Positions 10,069 to 20,903 of a DNA stretch of 64,000 bases are shown piece by piece. The stretch comes from Paludisphaera borealis (lineage in GTDB: Bacteria > Planctomycetota > Planctomycetia > Isosphaerales > Isosphaeraceae). The position numbers and the translations under genes are program-made. The stretch spans positions 6,138,001 through 6,202,000 of the forward strand of contig NZ_CP019082.1 of the NCBI RefSeq assembly GCF_001956985.1, written 5' to 3'. The notes beneath the pieces were generated by a model. That model worked only from the letters and a program-made list of their open reading frames with translations, did no database searches and was not told the origin of the DNA. The stretch's first letter is position 1; each line of letters starts with the position of its first letter.

Positions 10069-11976
10069 ATGAATCTGTCATGCCGACATTGGGCTGACGC
10101 GATCGGGCGGGCGACCTTCTCGGACTTACACGCCCATCGGGTCGTTTACCTCGCAATCGACAAAGAGGCGATCGGCAGGATCGGCAGGGAGTTCGATCTC
10201 GAGCCCGAAGCTTCCTATGAATCCTTCCGGGCCGCGGTGATCAGCGAGGTCCAATACGGCTGGCCCGATCCCTCGCTGCGCTTGAGACAGGGGCAATTCC
10301 CGCGTTACCTCACGGTCCTGGCGGCTCAGGTCGTCTCCGCCTTTCAGATGCACGACGATGAGTTGGCGGGTGCCAAGGCGTATTGGCGGAGACTCCGAGA
10401 GTTCCTCGGCCAAACATCCGAAGACAAGATGCCCGAAGGGCTCGTCGGCTGGCGGCATACAGCCCTTTGGAAAGGCCTCAGGCAGTGGGCTAACGAGGTA
10501 AATGGCGAACGTCTAGGACGCGTGCGCCTCGTAGAACAGGTCAGAGGGCATCATCTCGTCGCCGAGCCTCTCAGCCAATGCCTGCTGCGTAGGGCTGACC
10601 TGGAAAAATTCCGGCAACTGTTCGCAGAACGCGGGCGGCCGGACCGCGAACCCTTCCTCGGGGATAGGCTCAGGAACCTGGTGGACGAGGCACGACGGTT
10701 ACCTTCCGGGCGATACTTCACCAAGCACAGCGAGCGGATCCTGGACGACCCGCGTCGGAATAAAGAGGCTTGGGAGCAAATCGAGGCCGAGTTTAAGCGA
10801 TTCCTCACAGAGCCATGCCCCGAAGCCGCAGCCAGGTTGGACTCTCGGGCCGCCGGGGGACGACGGTGCCGTTCCGGTACTGCCGTACTCCTACAGCTTA
10901 ACAGGAGGGGTTTGAGCGGCGGGCTGTATGGCCTGGCGGACGGTCGGCGCACTCCTCTGGTCGCTGACCTCGGCGAAGTCCTGCGTCGATGCTACCTGCG
11001 GGCCGGCCGCGAGGGTTCAAGTCCACCGCATAAGCCCCCTCACGACAAGCACCTCCTGGCAGTCCGAGGCGACGAGTCCGGCCCGTTCACCGAGAGGGAC
11101 GGGTGTCGAGCCGGGGACGAGGTACTCCTGCTGGTCCCGGAACTATTCGGGAATGCTTGGCTCGATGACGCTGACCCTCGCCTGTTCGCCGAAGCCCCGC
11201 GGCGATACCAGCCATCGCTCCGGGCCAATCGGATCGGGTGGGTTCCCTTGGATGGCCTCCCTTTGGGTTGGCTCGCTCTGAGATTCAAGACCCACGAAGA
11301 CCTGACGGAAGCGACTTTGGAAGGCAAGTGGGTCGGGGTAGTGGACCGCCGCGCAACGGGCCTCCGAGCCTCAGGTGGATTGATTCTCCGACGCGGGGTG
11401 TGGATGCTCGGCGCGGGTCCGACAGTTCAAGTAGTCGGCCCCGGGAGTTACGATCACATCCTCGTCAATGGCGAGCCACGACCGCTCGACGCCGCTCGAT
11501 GTGCGACTCCTGACCTCGGCGTGGGCGAATACCGAATTCGCTTGCCGGGTCCGGAATCGACGGTGTTGAGGATTCAGATCCACGAGCCTCGACGCACCGC
11601 GCCTGGCGAGTCGGCGGGCTGGCATCGGGTCGAGTGTGGATGGCCGGCGTCGGACTCCGAGCGCCGCCAGATCGAGGTAGTCCCGGGGACGGAGACTTTA
11701 CATGGGGCGCGGCTCGTCGGAGATTGGCCTCCACAACGCGAGCTCGAGCCCGAGACGGCCGCTCCCGCACCACAGATCCCGCGTGAGATGATCTCAGAGG
11801 AGCTGGCGGCCATGTTGCTGGCCGTACGACTTCGCACGAGTAAGCGAGTTGGCCGTTCCCTCCCACGAAATGCCTCGGTCATGGTGACCGCGGCGGATCT
11901 AAGAGCGAATCCCCTTCTGCTTGGGATGCTCCACGCGAACTGCCCCGGCTTCTTGGTCGGAACTGATAAGACTTAA
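10069..11976 (+). CDS. Unknown 635-aa protein, first gene of a candidate defence operon
   Basis: I do not recognise an enzyme domain. The N-terminal third is helical with motifs such as FPRYLTVLAAQVVSA, AYWRRLREFLG, ALWKGLRQWAN and LSQCLLRRADLEKFRQLF. Residues about 205-245 (LRNLVDEARRLPSGRYF...) are charged and helical. The C-terminal half is beta-rich (GLYGLADGRRTPL, GDEVLLLVPELF, GVWMLGAGPTVQVVG). There is no signal peptide or membrane segment, so it should be cytoplasmic. It begins with ATG at 10069 after a weak GAAGGGCGAAG ribosome site. Four bases separate its stop from the next gene, so the two are surely cotranscribed. Its place ahead of a McrB-like protein and a giant helicase suggests a sensor or DNA-binding subunit; that is inference. 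Confidence 0.7.
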   Translation: MNLSCRHWADAIGRATFSDLHAHRVVYLAIDKEAIGRIGREFDLEPEASYESFRAAVISEVQYGWPDPSLRLRQGQFPRYLTVLAAQVVSAFQMHDDELAGAKAYWRRLREFLGQTSEDKMPEGLVGWRHTALWKGLRQWANEVNGERLGRVRLVEQVRGHHLVAEPLSQCLLRRADLEKFRQLFAERGRPDREPFLGDRLRNLVDEARRLPSGRYFTKHSERILDDPRRNKEAWEQIEAEFKRFLTEPCPEAAARLDSRAAGGRRCRSGTAVLLQLNRRGLSGGLYGLADGRRTPLVADLGEVLRRCYLRAGREGSSPPHKPPHDKHLLAVRGDESGPFTERDGCRAGDEVLLLVPELFGNAWLDDADPRLFAEAPRRYQPSLRANRIGWVPLDGLPLGWLALRFKTHEDLTEATLEGKWVGVVDRRATGLRASGGLILRRGVWMLGAGPTVQVVGPGSYDHILVNGEPRPLDAARCATPDLGVGEYRIRLPGPESTVLRIQIHEPRRTAPGESAGWHRVECGWPASDSERRQIEVVPGTETLHGARLVGDWPPQRELEPETAAPAPQIPREMISEELAAMLLAVRLRTSKRVGRSLPRNASVMVTAADLRANPLLLGMLHANCPGFLVGTDKT

Positions 11977-11980
11977 AATT

Positions 11981-14074
11981 ATGAGCAATTGCCACATTGG
12001 ATACGTACTCGGGTACGTCGATTTTATCCATGAGGCGGCTCTCTGGGGCCGTATCCGCCCGTTGGTGATGGTCAAAAAGCGAGCCGCCGACGGCGAATGG
12101 AAGGTCGACCGCTCCTGCGAGCCTGGAGAATTTGGAGCCACGCGCCTGGTCTTCTGGCCGGTGATTCCCCGCGAACAAGCCCATTTGGTCCACCGATACG
12201 TTCGGTTTAAGGTCGAGCCCAACGAGAAGCCCCGCGATCCTGAGCGCGAGCGTGACGAGTTCGTCGTGGCCGAGGAGCGGTGGAACGGAAGCATGCGTCG
12301 GGTTGTTTCGCCACTCGGCCTTACCATCCTTCCTGAAAACTCCATCATCGACTCCGAACGCGCCGTGGACCCGAGGTCCGGACTGCGATCTCAGTCGACT
12401 GTCTATCGGCGAAAGATGAATGGTACCTTGATCGACGGGCCTTGGCGAGTTGTCGATATCAGCGACCCGGCCCGTCTCTGCCTCCAGCCGAGAGAGGACG
12501 ATCACGTCGTGGAGTACACGCTAGGCCGGCTCAACCAGGAAACGTACCATGTCTGGGACGACGAATACGGCGTGAATCAGGCCGTCCTCCTGACCGAGCC
12601 CGCGAAAACGGATGGCCGGGTGATTGACCACCTGACCGAATCGGGCCTGGCCGATTGGCTGATCCGAGTGTTCAAACGCGACAAGCCCTTCCTGACCAGT
12701 CTCGACCGCGCCTCACCGGGTTGGAGGGGCCGTATCGGCGAACTCCTCGAGACCGCGACCGACCCCGTTCTGCGGAAGTTGAACGAGCAACGGTTCGCAC
12801 GCCTCGATTCGGCTCTGAAGGCGCTGGCCGTCGACGAGTCACGATCCGACGACCTGGTCGAGATGCCTCGATTCAAGGAGATCCTTGACGCCGCGATCAA
12901 CCGAAAGATCGCATCCGAGAGGGGGCAGATCGAAGCCGCGGCCCAAGAGCAGGCCTGCGACGCGCTTGGTCGACTGGGTCAGGAGCGTGAGCTGGCGGTT
13001 GCGCAGGCCGAGCGGGAGAAGCAGGCCATCCTTCGCGAACTGGATAAGATCCGCGCTGCGGTTGCCGACGCCGAACGTCTGCGAGATAACGCCCAGGCGG
13101 AGGCCCAACGGGACGAATCATCGATTCGCGCCGCGGCCAACCATCTGGTCGAGGCGCGAGAGCGGATCATCCGAGACTTCTCCGCGTTCCACGGGTTGAT
13201 CGAGAGTATGTGGACGAGCGGCGGTGGCTCGTCCGCTCGTCCGCTCGTCGCGAAAACTCTCAACGTACCCTCGTCGACCCGACCAACGGTTGTACCCGAA
13301 GGCCCGGCGATTGATGATCCGAACGTCTTCCTCGCTGACAGGCTTGGGCCGACGATGGGGTGGTGGGGGGCCGAAGCTACCCGGCTGCAAGTCAAAAGGT
13401 TGCACGCAGCCCTGGTGTCATGTCGATGGGTCGCCACTCCTTGCCCGTCGTGGGGCGTGGCCTACGCCGAGGCGATCGGGGCATGCGCCCGGCATCGGAT
13501 CGTAGCCGCCGAGCCCACCTGGCTGTCCTTCTCCGACGCCTGGGGTGGCGAAGTGGAGGACTTCTGGCGTGAGGCGGTCGAGCGGCACGACGAACTGCAC
13601 CTGCTGATTTTCGCTGATGCCGACCGTGCCCTCGTGCAATGCTGGGCGCGGCCCCTGCTCGATATCGTCTCCGGCCTCCGGAGCACGCTGCCTTCGGGAC
13701 TGGCATGGCCGGAGAACCTCCGACTCATTGCCTGCCCGTCGGCCGATGAGGCCGCCCTCCCCGTGCCCGATTGGGTCGTTGCACACTGGGCCGGCGTCAG
13801 GGCCGCACAGGGGACTCGCCCGGACGAGGCGATCACTCCCGGGCACGTCCCCTTCGCAGTCTGGTCACGATGGGGAATGGCCCAGAGGGGCTCCTCGCGC
13901 CTCTCGCCCGGACTCGGCGTAGCCGCACGATCCGCCGCGTTGGATCGCTCGGCCTTAACCGAAACGTTTCGTCGACTCGAACCCGACGACGACCCAGAAC
14001 AAGCCAAGCAAATCGCGCGGGAGATCCGCGAGGTCAATGCCCGGATGATCTTTGCAAGGGGGGCGCGGGCATGA
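11981..14074 (+). CDS. Coiled-coil protein with a degenerate McrB-like AAA domain
   Basis: The product is 697 residues when started at the ATG at 11981, four bases after the previous stop; the frame is open further upstream but that would overlap the first gene. The N-terminal ~300 residues are unrecognised. A long charged coiled coil covers about residues 300-405. The C-terminal part follows the order of McrB/dynein-type AAA domains: VEP-type strand then WLSFSDAWGG, FWREAVERHDELHLLIFADADRALVQ in the place of the Walker B strand, and NLRLIACPSADEA as the sensor strand. The Walker A position reads ATPCPSWG instead of GxxGxGKS, and Walker B has ADADRA instead of DEMN. It therefore probably cannot hydrolyse ATP and may be a scaffold. 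It overlaps the next gene by four bases. Confidence 0.7.
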   Translation: MSNCHIGYVLGYVDFIHEAALWGRIRPLVMVKKRAADGEWKVDRSCEPGEFGATRLVFWPVIPREQAHLVHRYVRFKVEPNEKPRDPERERDEFVVAEERWNGSMRRVVSPLGLTILPENSIIDSERAVDPRSGLRSQSTVYRRKMNGTLIDGPWRVVDISDPARLCLQPREDDHVVEYTLGRLNQETYHVWDDEYGVNQAVLLTEPAKTDGRVIDHLTESGLADWLIRVFKRDKPFLTSLDRASPGWRGRIGELLETATDPVLRKLNEQRFARLDSALKALAVDESRSDDLVEMPRFKEILDAAINRKIASERGQIEAAAQEQACDALGRLGQERELAVAQAEREKQAILRELDKIRAAVADAERLRDNAQAEAQRDESSIRAAANHLVEARERIIRDFSAFHGLIESMWTSGGGSSARPLVAKTLNVPSSTRPTVVPEGPAIDDPNVFLADRLGPTMGWWGAEATRLQVKRLHAALVSCRWVATPCPSWGVAYAEAIGACARHRIVAAEPTWLSFSDAWGGEVEDFWREAVERHDELHLLIFADADRALVQCWARPLLDIVSGLRSTLPSGLAWPENLRLIACPSADEAALPVPDWVVAHWAGVRAAQGTRPDEAITPGHVPFAVWSRWGMAQRGSSRLSPGLGVAARSAALDRSALTETFRRLEPDDDPEQAKQIAREIREVNARMIFARGARA

Positions 14075-15003
14075 CGGCTTCGGGAATCGATCCTCGGTCC
14101 TCGGACCGATTGCTCGCCTGGCTCTCAGCGCGGGGCCGGGTCTCGGCCCCAACGGCTGATCGCGCCTGTCTGGCGATCGCCGATCGCTTCGACTTAAACC
14201 TCGGGAGCGACCGCTCTCCGACCCATCGGTATCTCAATCCTTTGAGGCGACTCGGACACGTCGAAGCGGTTCGCGGAGGGTTCGCCGTCGTGCCGACCAC
14301 CTTCTGTTGGTCATGTCGAGCCGAGCGGGGCGTGTTCCTCGGTGGCCGTGACGGAGTCTTACTAGCCGAATTGAGCCGCCGTCTCGGGCCAGCTTTCGTC
14401 GCTTCCGTCTCCGACCATCCCTGGCCCGCAACCTGGAGAGGGCACGGTCGATCCGAGACGGTTGAGGCGTCGATCGAAGGACTCGGGGTCGCCGTAGTCC
14501 ACGAGCCAGGGATGAAGCTGCTCGCGTCGCTCCCCACTTTGGAGGACGCCATCGCCACGTGGACCGACGCCGGCCGGATCTCAGGCCTCACTCAATGGGA
14601 GGTCGCTGAGGTGCATGGTCGCGGGCGGTGGTCCCCGACCGACGGCATGGGAGTTGAAAACGGCCTGATCCGGCCGTCCGGGAAAGGGCGTCGTATCTGG
14701 AGGATTGTGAGGGACGGAGTCGGCAGATTCCTCGATTCGCCCGAGAAGCGGGCCGTAGCGTGGTGGGCCGAGCTGGCGCGGACAGTACAGCCCAACCTCG
14801 GCCTGGATCGCAAGGCCGACCGTCTCTTGCTGCCCGCGAGCAGATTGCCACCTCCCCTGATGGTCGAGAGGCCCCTTTTCTGGGCCTCGGGATCGCCGCC
14901 GTCGTGCGATTCGACCAAGAGGCATAGCTACGAGGCTATCGACCCCGGCCGGGCCGGCGAGGTCGCGAGAATCCTGGGGCTTTCGTTGGAGGACGCATCG
15001 TGA
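14071..15003 (+). CDS. Unknown 310-aa protein of the candidate defence operon
   Basis: The start is the ATG at 14071, which overlaps the previous stop (ATGA). A longer open frame upstream is only the shadow of the preceding gene. The N-terminal 75 residues (SDRLLAWLSARGRVSAPTAD..., THRYLNPLRRLGHVEAVRGGFAVV) look like a winged-helix fold. This is followed by TTFCWSC and a mixed alpha/beta domain with no known motif. The C-terminal ~30 residues are helical. The gene overlaps the helicase start by four bases, so translation of the two is coupled, as expected for subunits made in fixed proportion. The protein may bridge the helicase to DNA or to the partner proteins; this is inference from context. 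Confidence 0.65.
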   Translation: MTASGIDPRSSDRLLAWLSARGRVSAPTADRACLAIADRFDLNLGSDRSPTHRYLNPLRRLGHVEAVRGGFAVVPTTFCWSCRAERGVFLGGRDGVLLAELSRRLGPAFVASVSDHPWPATWRGHGRSETVEASIEGLGVAVVHEPGMKLLASLPTLEDAIATWTDAGRISGLTQWEVAEVHGRGRWSPTDGMGVENGLIRPSGKGRRIWRIVRDGVGRFLDSPEKRAVAWWAELARTVQPNLGLDRKADRLLLPASRLPPPLMVERPLFWASGSPPSCDSTKRHSYEAIDPGRAGEVARILGLSLEDAS

Positions 15004-18000
15004 ACGACCCGGTCGGAGTGGCGAGTGAGCTGCGATCGCTCTACGGCAAGTACTTGGATAGCGCCCAACCGCTCCGCCACGAAGGACTCATGCGCGAGCG
15101 AGCCGATCTGCTCGGTTGCGAGGGGACCCTGCACCGGGACCCTTTGATCGAGCCCGTGCCCCGATATGAGGAGGTCGGGACGTTGTCGGAGGCCTGCCGC
15201 GACCTGGGGCTCTCACCCGAGTTCGCCGACTTCTCGTCTCGGGGCGCGTTCTCGCCGGGCCGCAAGCTCTACTCCCACCAGTGGGAGGCGCTGAAGGAAG
15301 TCTGCGTCCGGGGACGGTCGATGGTGGTGACCACTGGCACCGGCTCGGGCAAGACCGAGTGCTTCCTCCTGCCTGTTATCGAGTCGCTTGTCCGTGAATC
15401 CGGCGGCTGGCTGGGACTCGATCGACCTAAGGCGGTCCGCGCCCTGATCCTCTACCCGCTCAACGCGCTGGTGGAAGACCAGATGAGCCGACTCCGCCGC
15501 TCGCTCGACGGCCCCGAGGCTCGCGAGTGGGTGGCGGCGAACCGCCGTGATCGGTTCACGTTCGGCCGCTACAACGGCCGGACGCCCATCTCCGGGGGCC
15601 GGACTCCGCAGAAGAAGGCAAAGTGGCAAGACGAGCTTCGGAAGCTGCAGAGGCGGGCCCGGTCGCTTTCCGGCCTGGGCGACGAAGTCCGACAGCAGTT
15701 TCCGAGCGTAGACCCCGACTCGGGAGAGCGATGGGATCGTTGGACGATTCAGGACAATCCGCCCGACGTGCTCGTGACGAACTACTCGATGCTCAACATC
15801 ATGCTCATGCGGGCGATCGAAGCCAACATCTTCGTGGCCACCCGCGTATGGCTGGAGTCCGATCGAGGCCGCGTGTTCCACCTGGTCGTGGACGAGCTGC
15901 ACACTTACCGCGGGACGCCCGGCAGCGAGGTCGCGTACCTTGTTCGCTTGCTCCTCGGCCGACTGGGCTTGAGCCCCGACTCGCCGCAGGTTCGATTCCT
16001 CGCCTCCAGCGCCTCGCTGGATTCGGGAGAGAAGGGTGCCCGTTATCTTGAGGGCTTCTTCGGATTGGCTGCGGCGAAGTTCGCCGTCCTTTCCGATTTT
16101 AAGGAGGTCGACCGGGACGCGCCCGTGGCCCCTCTGGCCCGGCACGCCTCGGCGTTCGCGGCGTTTTCCGGGGCGACGGACGAGGGAGTCGCGGCGCTGG
16201 CCGCGGGCCTGGGCGTGGCCCTCCCCGAGGCTCCTCCAACCGTCGCCCTATCGGGGCTCATCGAGGCGGTGAAGGGCGTCGATGCAGTCCGATCGATGGT
16301 ATCCCGACCGATGACTCCGACTGAGTGGGGTACCCAAGTCTTCGGGCTCTCCGGCGGCACCGGCAGGGAGGCCGCCGCCGGCCTGATGCGCGCCCTGGCT
16401 TCGGCCCGGACCGGCGGGTCGGATTTAGACCCGGCACCCCTTCCACTTCGGGCGCATCTGTTCTTCCGCAATCTGACGGGGCTCTGGGCCTGCGCCGACC
16501 CGGCTTGCAGCGAGGTGCCGAGCGTCCCGAGCCACACGCCTCGGCCGGTAGGCAAGCTCTACTCCCATCCCAAACTCCGATGCGACTGCGGCTCGACGGT
16601 GCTCGACGTGATCGTCTGCCAGGCGTGCGGAGAGGTTTACCTGGGGGGTACCGCGCTCGCGACGACCATAGCAGCTCCTCCTTCCGAATTGTGCATGATC
16701 AGCCCGACCTGGAACGCATCCCGAACCCGGCTCCGTTCAACAAAAGCTACGACGATTACGCCGTGTTCTGGCCGGTCGAGCGTGACGAGGACCGGCCGAC
16801 GCCTTCGACGTGGAAGCACAATCAGGTCGATCGTCGATGGGACGAGGGGTGGATGGATCTCGTCCTCGGCGAGGTCATGGAACTTCGGGACGACCACCGG
16901 GCCCGACGGGGTTATCTCTACCAAATCCCAAAGACTCCCGCCGGCTCGAAATTCTCGGCCTTTCCCACCACGTGCGCGCGCTGCGAAGCAGATTGGGGTC
17001 GGAGCGGCCAGGACGATGTCGGAGACGACCCGGGCCGATCGCCGCTTTCCCCCCACCGGACCGGGTTTCAGAAGGTCAATCAGGTCTTGGCCGACGGGCT
17101 GCTACGACAGATGCCCGACCCGAAAACCCGCAAGCTCGTGGTCTTCACCGACAGCCGCCAGGACGCCGCGAAGCTCTCCGCCGGGATCGAACTCGACCAC
17201 TACCGCGACCTCGTCCGGCAGTCGATGGTTCGGGGCTTCTCGCGGCTCGGGGGCGAGGTACGGGCGTTCCTCAAGTCGGTCGACGACCCGCGGAAGATGA
17301 GAGCTCTTACCCTGGAGGAGAAAGAAGCCCGCACTCGCTTCATCGACGCCAATACCGCTGCGGCCCGCGCCATGCAAGACTTGAAGGAGGGGGACGACTC
17401 GCTCGATATCGTCCGGATCGACGCTGAAGTTCGCGCCGGCGTCGACGGCCCGTATCGGCTCTCGCAAATCCACTCGGCTTTGATCGGCGACCTGCTACGC
17501 CTCGGCTGCAACCCCGCCGGCCCCCGGCCGAGCCACGCCAGCAGCGCCGAATTGAAGGTCGACCACTGGTCCGACCTCTACGAATGGGGAGCGGGCCCGG
17601 CCAGGGTCAAGGACGCCTCCAAACTGCTCGATGGGGCGAAGCAATTCGCCAAGGTCCTCGACGCCCAGTGCCTCAATGAGTGTGTCTTCACCCTCTTCGC
17701 CCACGCGCGGAAATCCGTGGAGGCGCTCCGGCTCGGGTGGGTCACATTCGACCCGAAGCTTGCCCCGCCGAGCGGTTTCGACCCCGAGCGATTCCGCCGA
17801 GCCGTCGAGGTCGCCATGCGACAGCTTGGTGAACGGCGACGGTTTCGGGGGTCGGACTACGCCTACACGGCGAAGAAACTCCCCAAGGTCTTCGGCGACT
17901 ACCTCAAGGCGGCACGCCTCGACGACCCCAAAGCGTGGGTATCCGCCGTCGAGGACTTCCTGATCACCAAGAAGATCACGAACGACGGGCTCTTGCTCGA

Positions 18001-20254
18001 CCCGTCGTCGCTCTGGTTTCGACCGGCCGCGACCGGGGCCGAATCCTGGACCTGCACGCGTTGCAGGGCAGTCCACCTCCATCGCGCCCTCGGCCGGTGC
18101 ATGAACTGCCACGACCCCTTGCCCGAGGCGGCCGACGCGGCCGGTCCTCGCGACGACGATTATTACTCCCACCTCGCTTCCGACGGCGCCTCGGCGTTTC
18201 GCCTGCGTTGCGAGGAGCTGACCGGACAGACGGACAAGGACGACGCCCAGGATCGCCAGCGGCTGTTCCGCGGGATCTGCCTGCCCGACGAGGTCCGGCT
18301 CGTTTCCGAGATCGACGTGTTGAGCGTGACCACCACGATGGAGGCGGGCGTCGACATCGGCGATCTTTTAGCCGTGATGATGGGCAACGTTCCGCCGCGT
18401 CGGTTCAATTACCAACAGCGGGTCGGCCGCGCTGGCCGTCGAGGCGCCGGTCTTTCGGTGGCACTCACGGTGGCTCGGGGCCGGAGTCACGACAACTTCC
18501 ACTTCGGCGACCCCGGGAGGATCACGTCCAATCCCCCGCCGCCGCCTTACGTCGACATGCGACGCCCCGAGATCCTCAAGAGGATGCTCGCCAAGGAGGT
18601 CCTCCGCCTCGCTCTCGCCACCGAGGAAGACGACGGCCCGGTCGCCCCCGACAGCGTTCACGGGGAATTCGGCCGCGCCGACGAGTGGTCCGGCCGCGCC
18701 GACCAGTTCCGTGAGTGGGTCGGCAAGAATGACGCGGTCATCGCAAGTGTCGTCGACTTGCTCCTCGTGGGGACCGGTCTAAAGCATCACCGTGAAGGAT
18801 TGATCGCCTACCCCGCGACTCTCCCCTCACGGATCGCCGAGATCGCCGACTCTCGCGAGTACTCGCAAGACGCCCTGAGCGAGCGACTGGCCAACGACGG
18901 TCTCCTGCCGATGTTCGGGTTCCCGACACGAGTCCGTTATCTCCATCACTCTCCTCCCACGGAGTTTCCCCCCAAGCAAGTCGTCGATCGCGACGACGGC
19001 GTCGCCATCGGCCAGTTCGCCCCGGGCAGTGAGACCGTGAAGGACAAGCTCGTCCATCGCGCGGTGGGGGTCGTCCTTTATGGCATCGGGAAGGCGGGAA
19101 AGATCGAGGAGCGTGATGGACGTGGGCGGATCGCCGAGATCGGGTCATGCTCGGCGTGCGGTGCGTTGTCGACCGACGAGTTAGGCAAGTCCGCCTGTCC
19201 GGTCTGCGGCATGGCCGAGCCCGAATTGTACCGCCGGATCGCGACTTGGGAACCCCTGGGTTACACCACCGAGCCGGAGGCTTCGAGGGACTTCCACGGC
19301 CGCTTCGACTGGTCGCCCCGCGCCGGCCACCCCCGGCTCGACTCCGACGGAGTGCCAGTCTCCGTCCTCGCGGGAACGAACGTGGCCTATGCACTGGACG
19401 AGAGGCAGGTGCTCCGCGTCAACGACAATAGCGAGAGGCTATTCGCCTTCCGCCAGGGACCCGGCATGCGCTGGGTCGTCGAGGACGAGTTGAGGGGCGT
19501 CTGGAGGTCCAAGGCGGCTGACGCTAAGACGGTCGAGGTCGCCCTGGCGTCGCGCAAGCAGACCGACATCCTCCGACTCCGTCCAGCGGTAATACCTGCC
19601 GGACTGCGGCTCAGCCCACCTCTCGCCATGAGCCCCTGGCCCGCTGAATCGTCCTTATACGCGCGGGCTGCCTTCTACTCCTGGGGCCACCTCCTTCGGC
19701 TTGCGGCTTGCGATCTCCTGGATGTCGAGTCGCGGGAGTTGGACGTAGCCGTCAGGCCGGTACGATCGCTGAGGGGCGAGCCGTCCTACGAAGTCGTCTT
19801 GATGGATACCCTGGAGAACGGCTCGGGCTATTGCCGTCACCTTTCCGAACCTGAGACACTCCGGGCGCTCCTCGCGTCGGTGACCGACCTTGACCGGGGC
19901 TGGGCGGCGAAGATCGCTGGAGACGAGCACGCTGCTCATTGCGACGGCTCCTGCTACGATTGCCTTCGCGACTACTCCAATGCCGATCTCCACGCCGTGC
20001 TCGACTGGCGGCTCGCGTTGGATCTCTTGGAGCTAGCGAGGGACGTCGACGCCGACCTCTCGGTCGACAACCCTCGCTGGGCCACCCTCGTCCGTCGAGC
20101 CGTGGAGACCCTTAGCGAAGTCGCCCCGGGTCGAACATTCCGGCTGATACACCCACTCCGAGGCGGAACCGAACCGGGGTCTGACGCCTGCAATGTTTTC
20201 GACGCGGTACGACGTCCCGGGCTCGTGGCCATGCGGCGCTCAGGAAATCACTGA
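15000..20254 (+). CDS. Giant DEAD-box helicase with DUF1998 domain, one-base frameshift in this sequence
   Basis: It starts at GTG 15000 (overlapping the previous stop) and ends at 20254. With one base restored it is about 1751 residues. Visible motifs are Walker [12 protein letters not shown] (residue ~110), [17 protein letters not shown] (~296), [10 protein letters not shown] (~715), [13 protein letters not shown] (~1105) and [11 protein letters not shown] (~1139). Cysteine pairs occur near residues 540, 1019 and 1383. The C-terminal [15 protein letters not shown] block is typical of DUF1998. The frame breaks at G6 (16643-16648): GEVYLGG in one frame continues as YRARDDHS in the other, and a seventh G would join them. 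The architecture and size fit the large helicases of Druantia (DruE) and DISARM-type defence systems. Its partners here differ from the known sets. Confidence 0.8.
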
Positions 20255-20465
20255 CTCCAGCGTGGCCAACGGGCCGAACCTTACAGACGATTCTGTTCGA
20301 CGGCCCGCCACGGGCCTTTCGATGCTATCCGACCTTGGCCAAGCCCTGAAGGCGGCGCGTCTCGTTCGAGTTCGGGTCTTGAACGTGCACCAGGAGGAGC
20401 TCGTACTCACAACCCGCGGCGGGCGCGTTCGGCGGGGATTCAGCCGGAACGACGGCGCGCCCGCG

Positions 20466-20476
20466 ATTAACGTTAA
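20466..20476. repeat. Dispersed palindrome, copy 1 (imperfect)
   Basis: ATTAACGTTAA flanked by GCG and ACGGCC. It is a one-mismatch version of the GATTAACGTTAATC element seen six more times. It lies between the convergent helicase operon and the ten-gene operon. Confidence 0.75.
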
Positions 20477-20570
20477 ACGGCCTCGCCGTCCTCCGTCGGA
20501 TTCGGCGTATTCCTGCTGCTCCCGCGGCGTCTCGCAGAGCCTCTTGAACGCCCCGCCGGCCGACGGCTAA

Positions 20571-20590
20571 GAAAAAGGGCTCGCGGAGCC
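20571..20590 (-). terminator. Intrinsic terminator of the ten-gene minus-strand operon
   Basis: Read on the minus strand the sequence is GGCTC-CGC-GAGCC followed by CTTTTTC. This is a five-pair GC stem with a U tract, 76 bases beyond the last small gene. Confidence 0.65.
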
Positions 20591-20665
20591 GACCCGTCGG
20601 GGGCCTGGGGCGTCGTCCCGCCCGCGCCGCGGCCCGGGAGGGCGCGAGGCGCGGGCGGGCGGCGG

Positions 20666-20839
20666 TCAGCGGCGGACGGGCTTGGGGCGGATGTCGCCGG
20701 CGTGGACGCCGTAGGCGACCGCGACGGCCAGGGCCGCGAGGAACACGGCCCAGCTCCGGGCGCCGAGGCCGATCACGGCCGCGACGACGAGGCAGCCGTT
20801 GAAATAGGCGACGTTCAACTTCGTCCGGGCGTTTCCCAT
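20666..20839 (-). CDS. Small membrane protein, 57 aa
   Basis: The ATG at 20837-20839 is preceded by GGAGAACGCC, a good ribosome binding site. The product is 57 residues with two hydrophobic stretches (YFNGCLVVAAVIGLG and SWAVFLAALAVAVAYG) separated by a short ARSW turn, and a basic tail ending KPVRR. It is probably an inner-membrane hairpin protein with no known function. It is the last gene before the terminator of the ten-gene operon. Confidence 0.6.
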   Translation of the reverse strand: MGNARTKLNVAYFNGCLVVAAVIGLGARSWAVFLAALAVAVAYGVHAGDIRPKPVRR

Positions 20840-20903
20840 GGCGTTCTCCGGGGGTCGAGGATGGGGATCGGACGTGGGACGCAGGTCGATCGAAGGTCGA
20901 ACG

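Noticed and set aside
10069-20254. Naming the operon Druantia or DISARM
   Set aside because: Only the helicase resembles those systems; the partner genes lack the DruA-type, DruH-type, PLD (DrmC) or methyltransferase features that define them.
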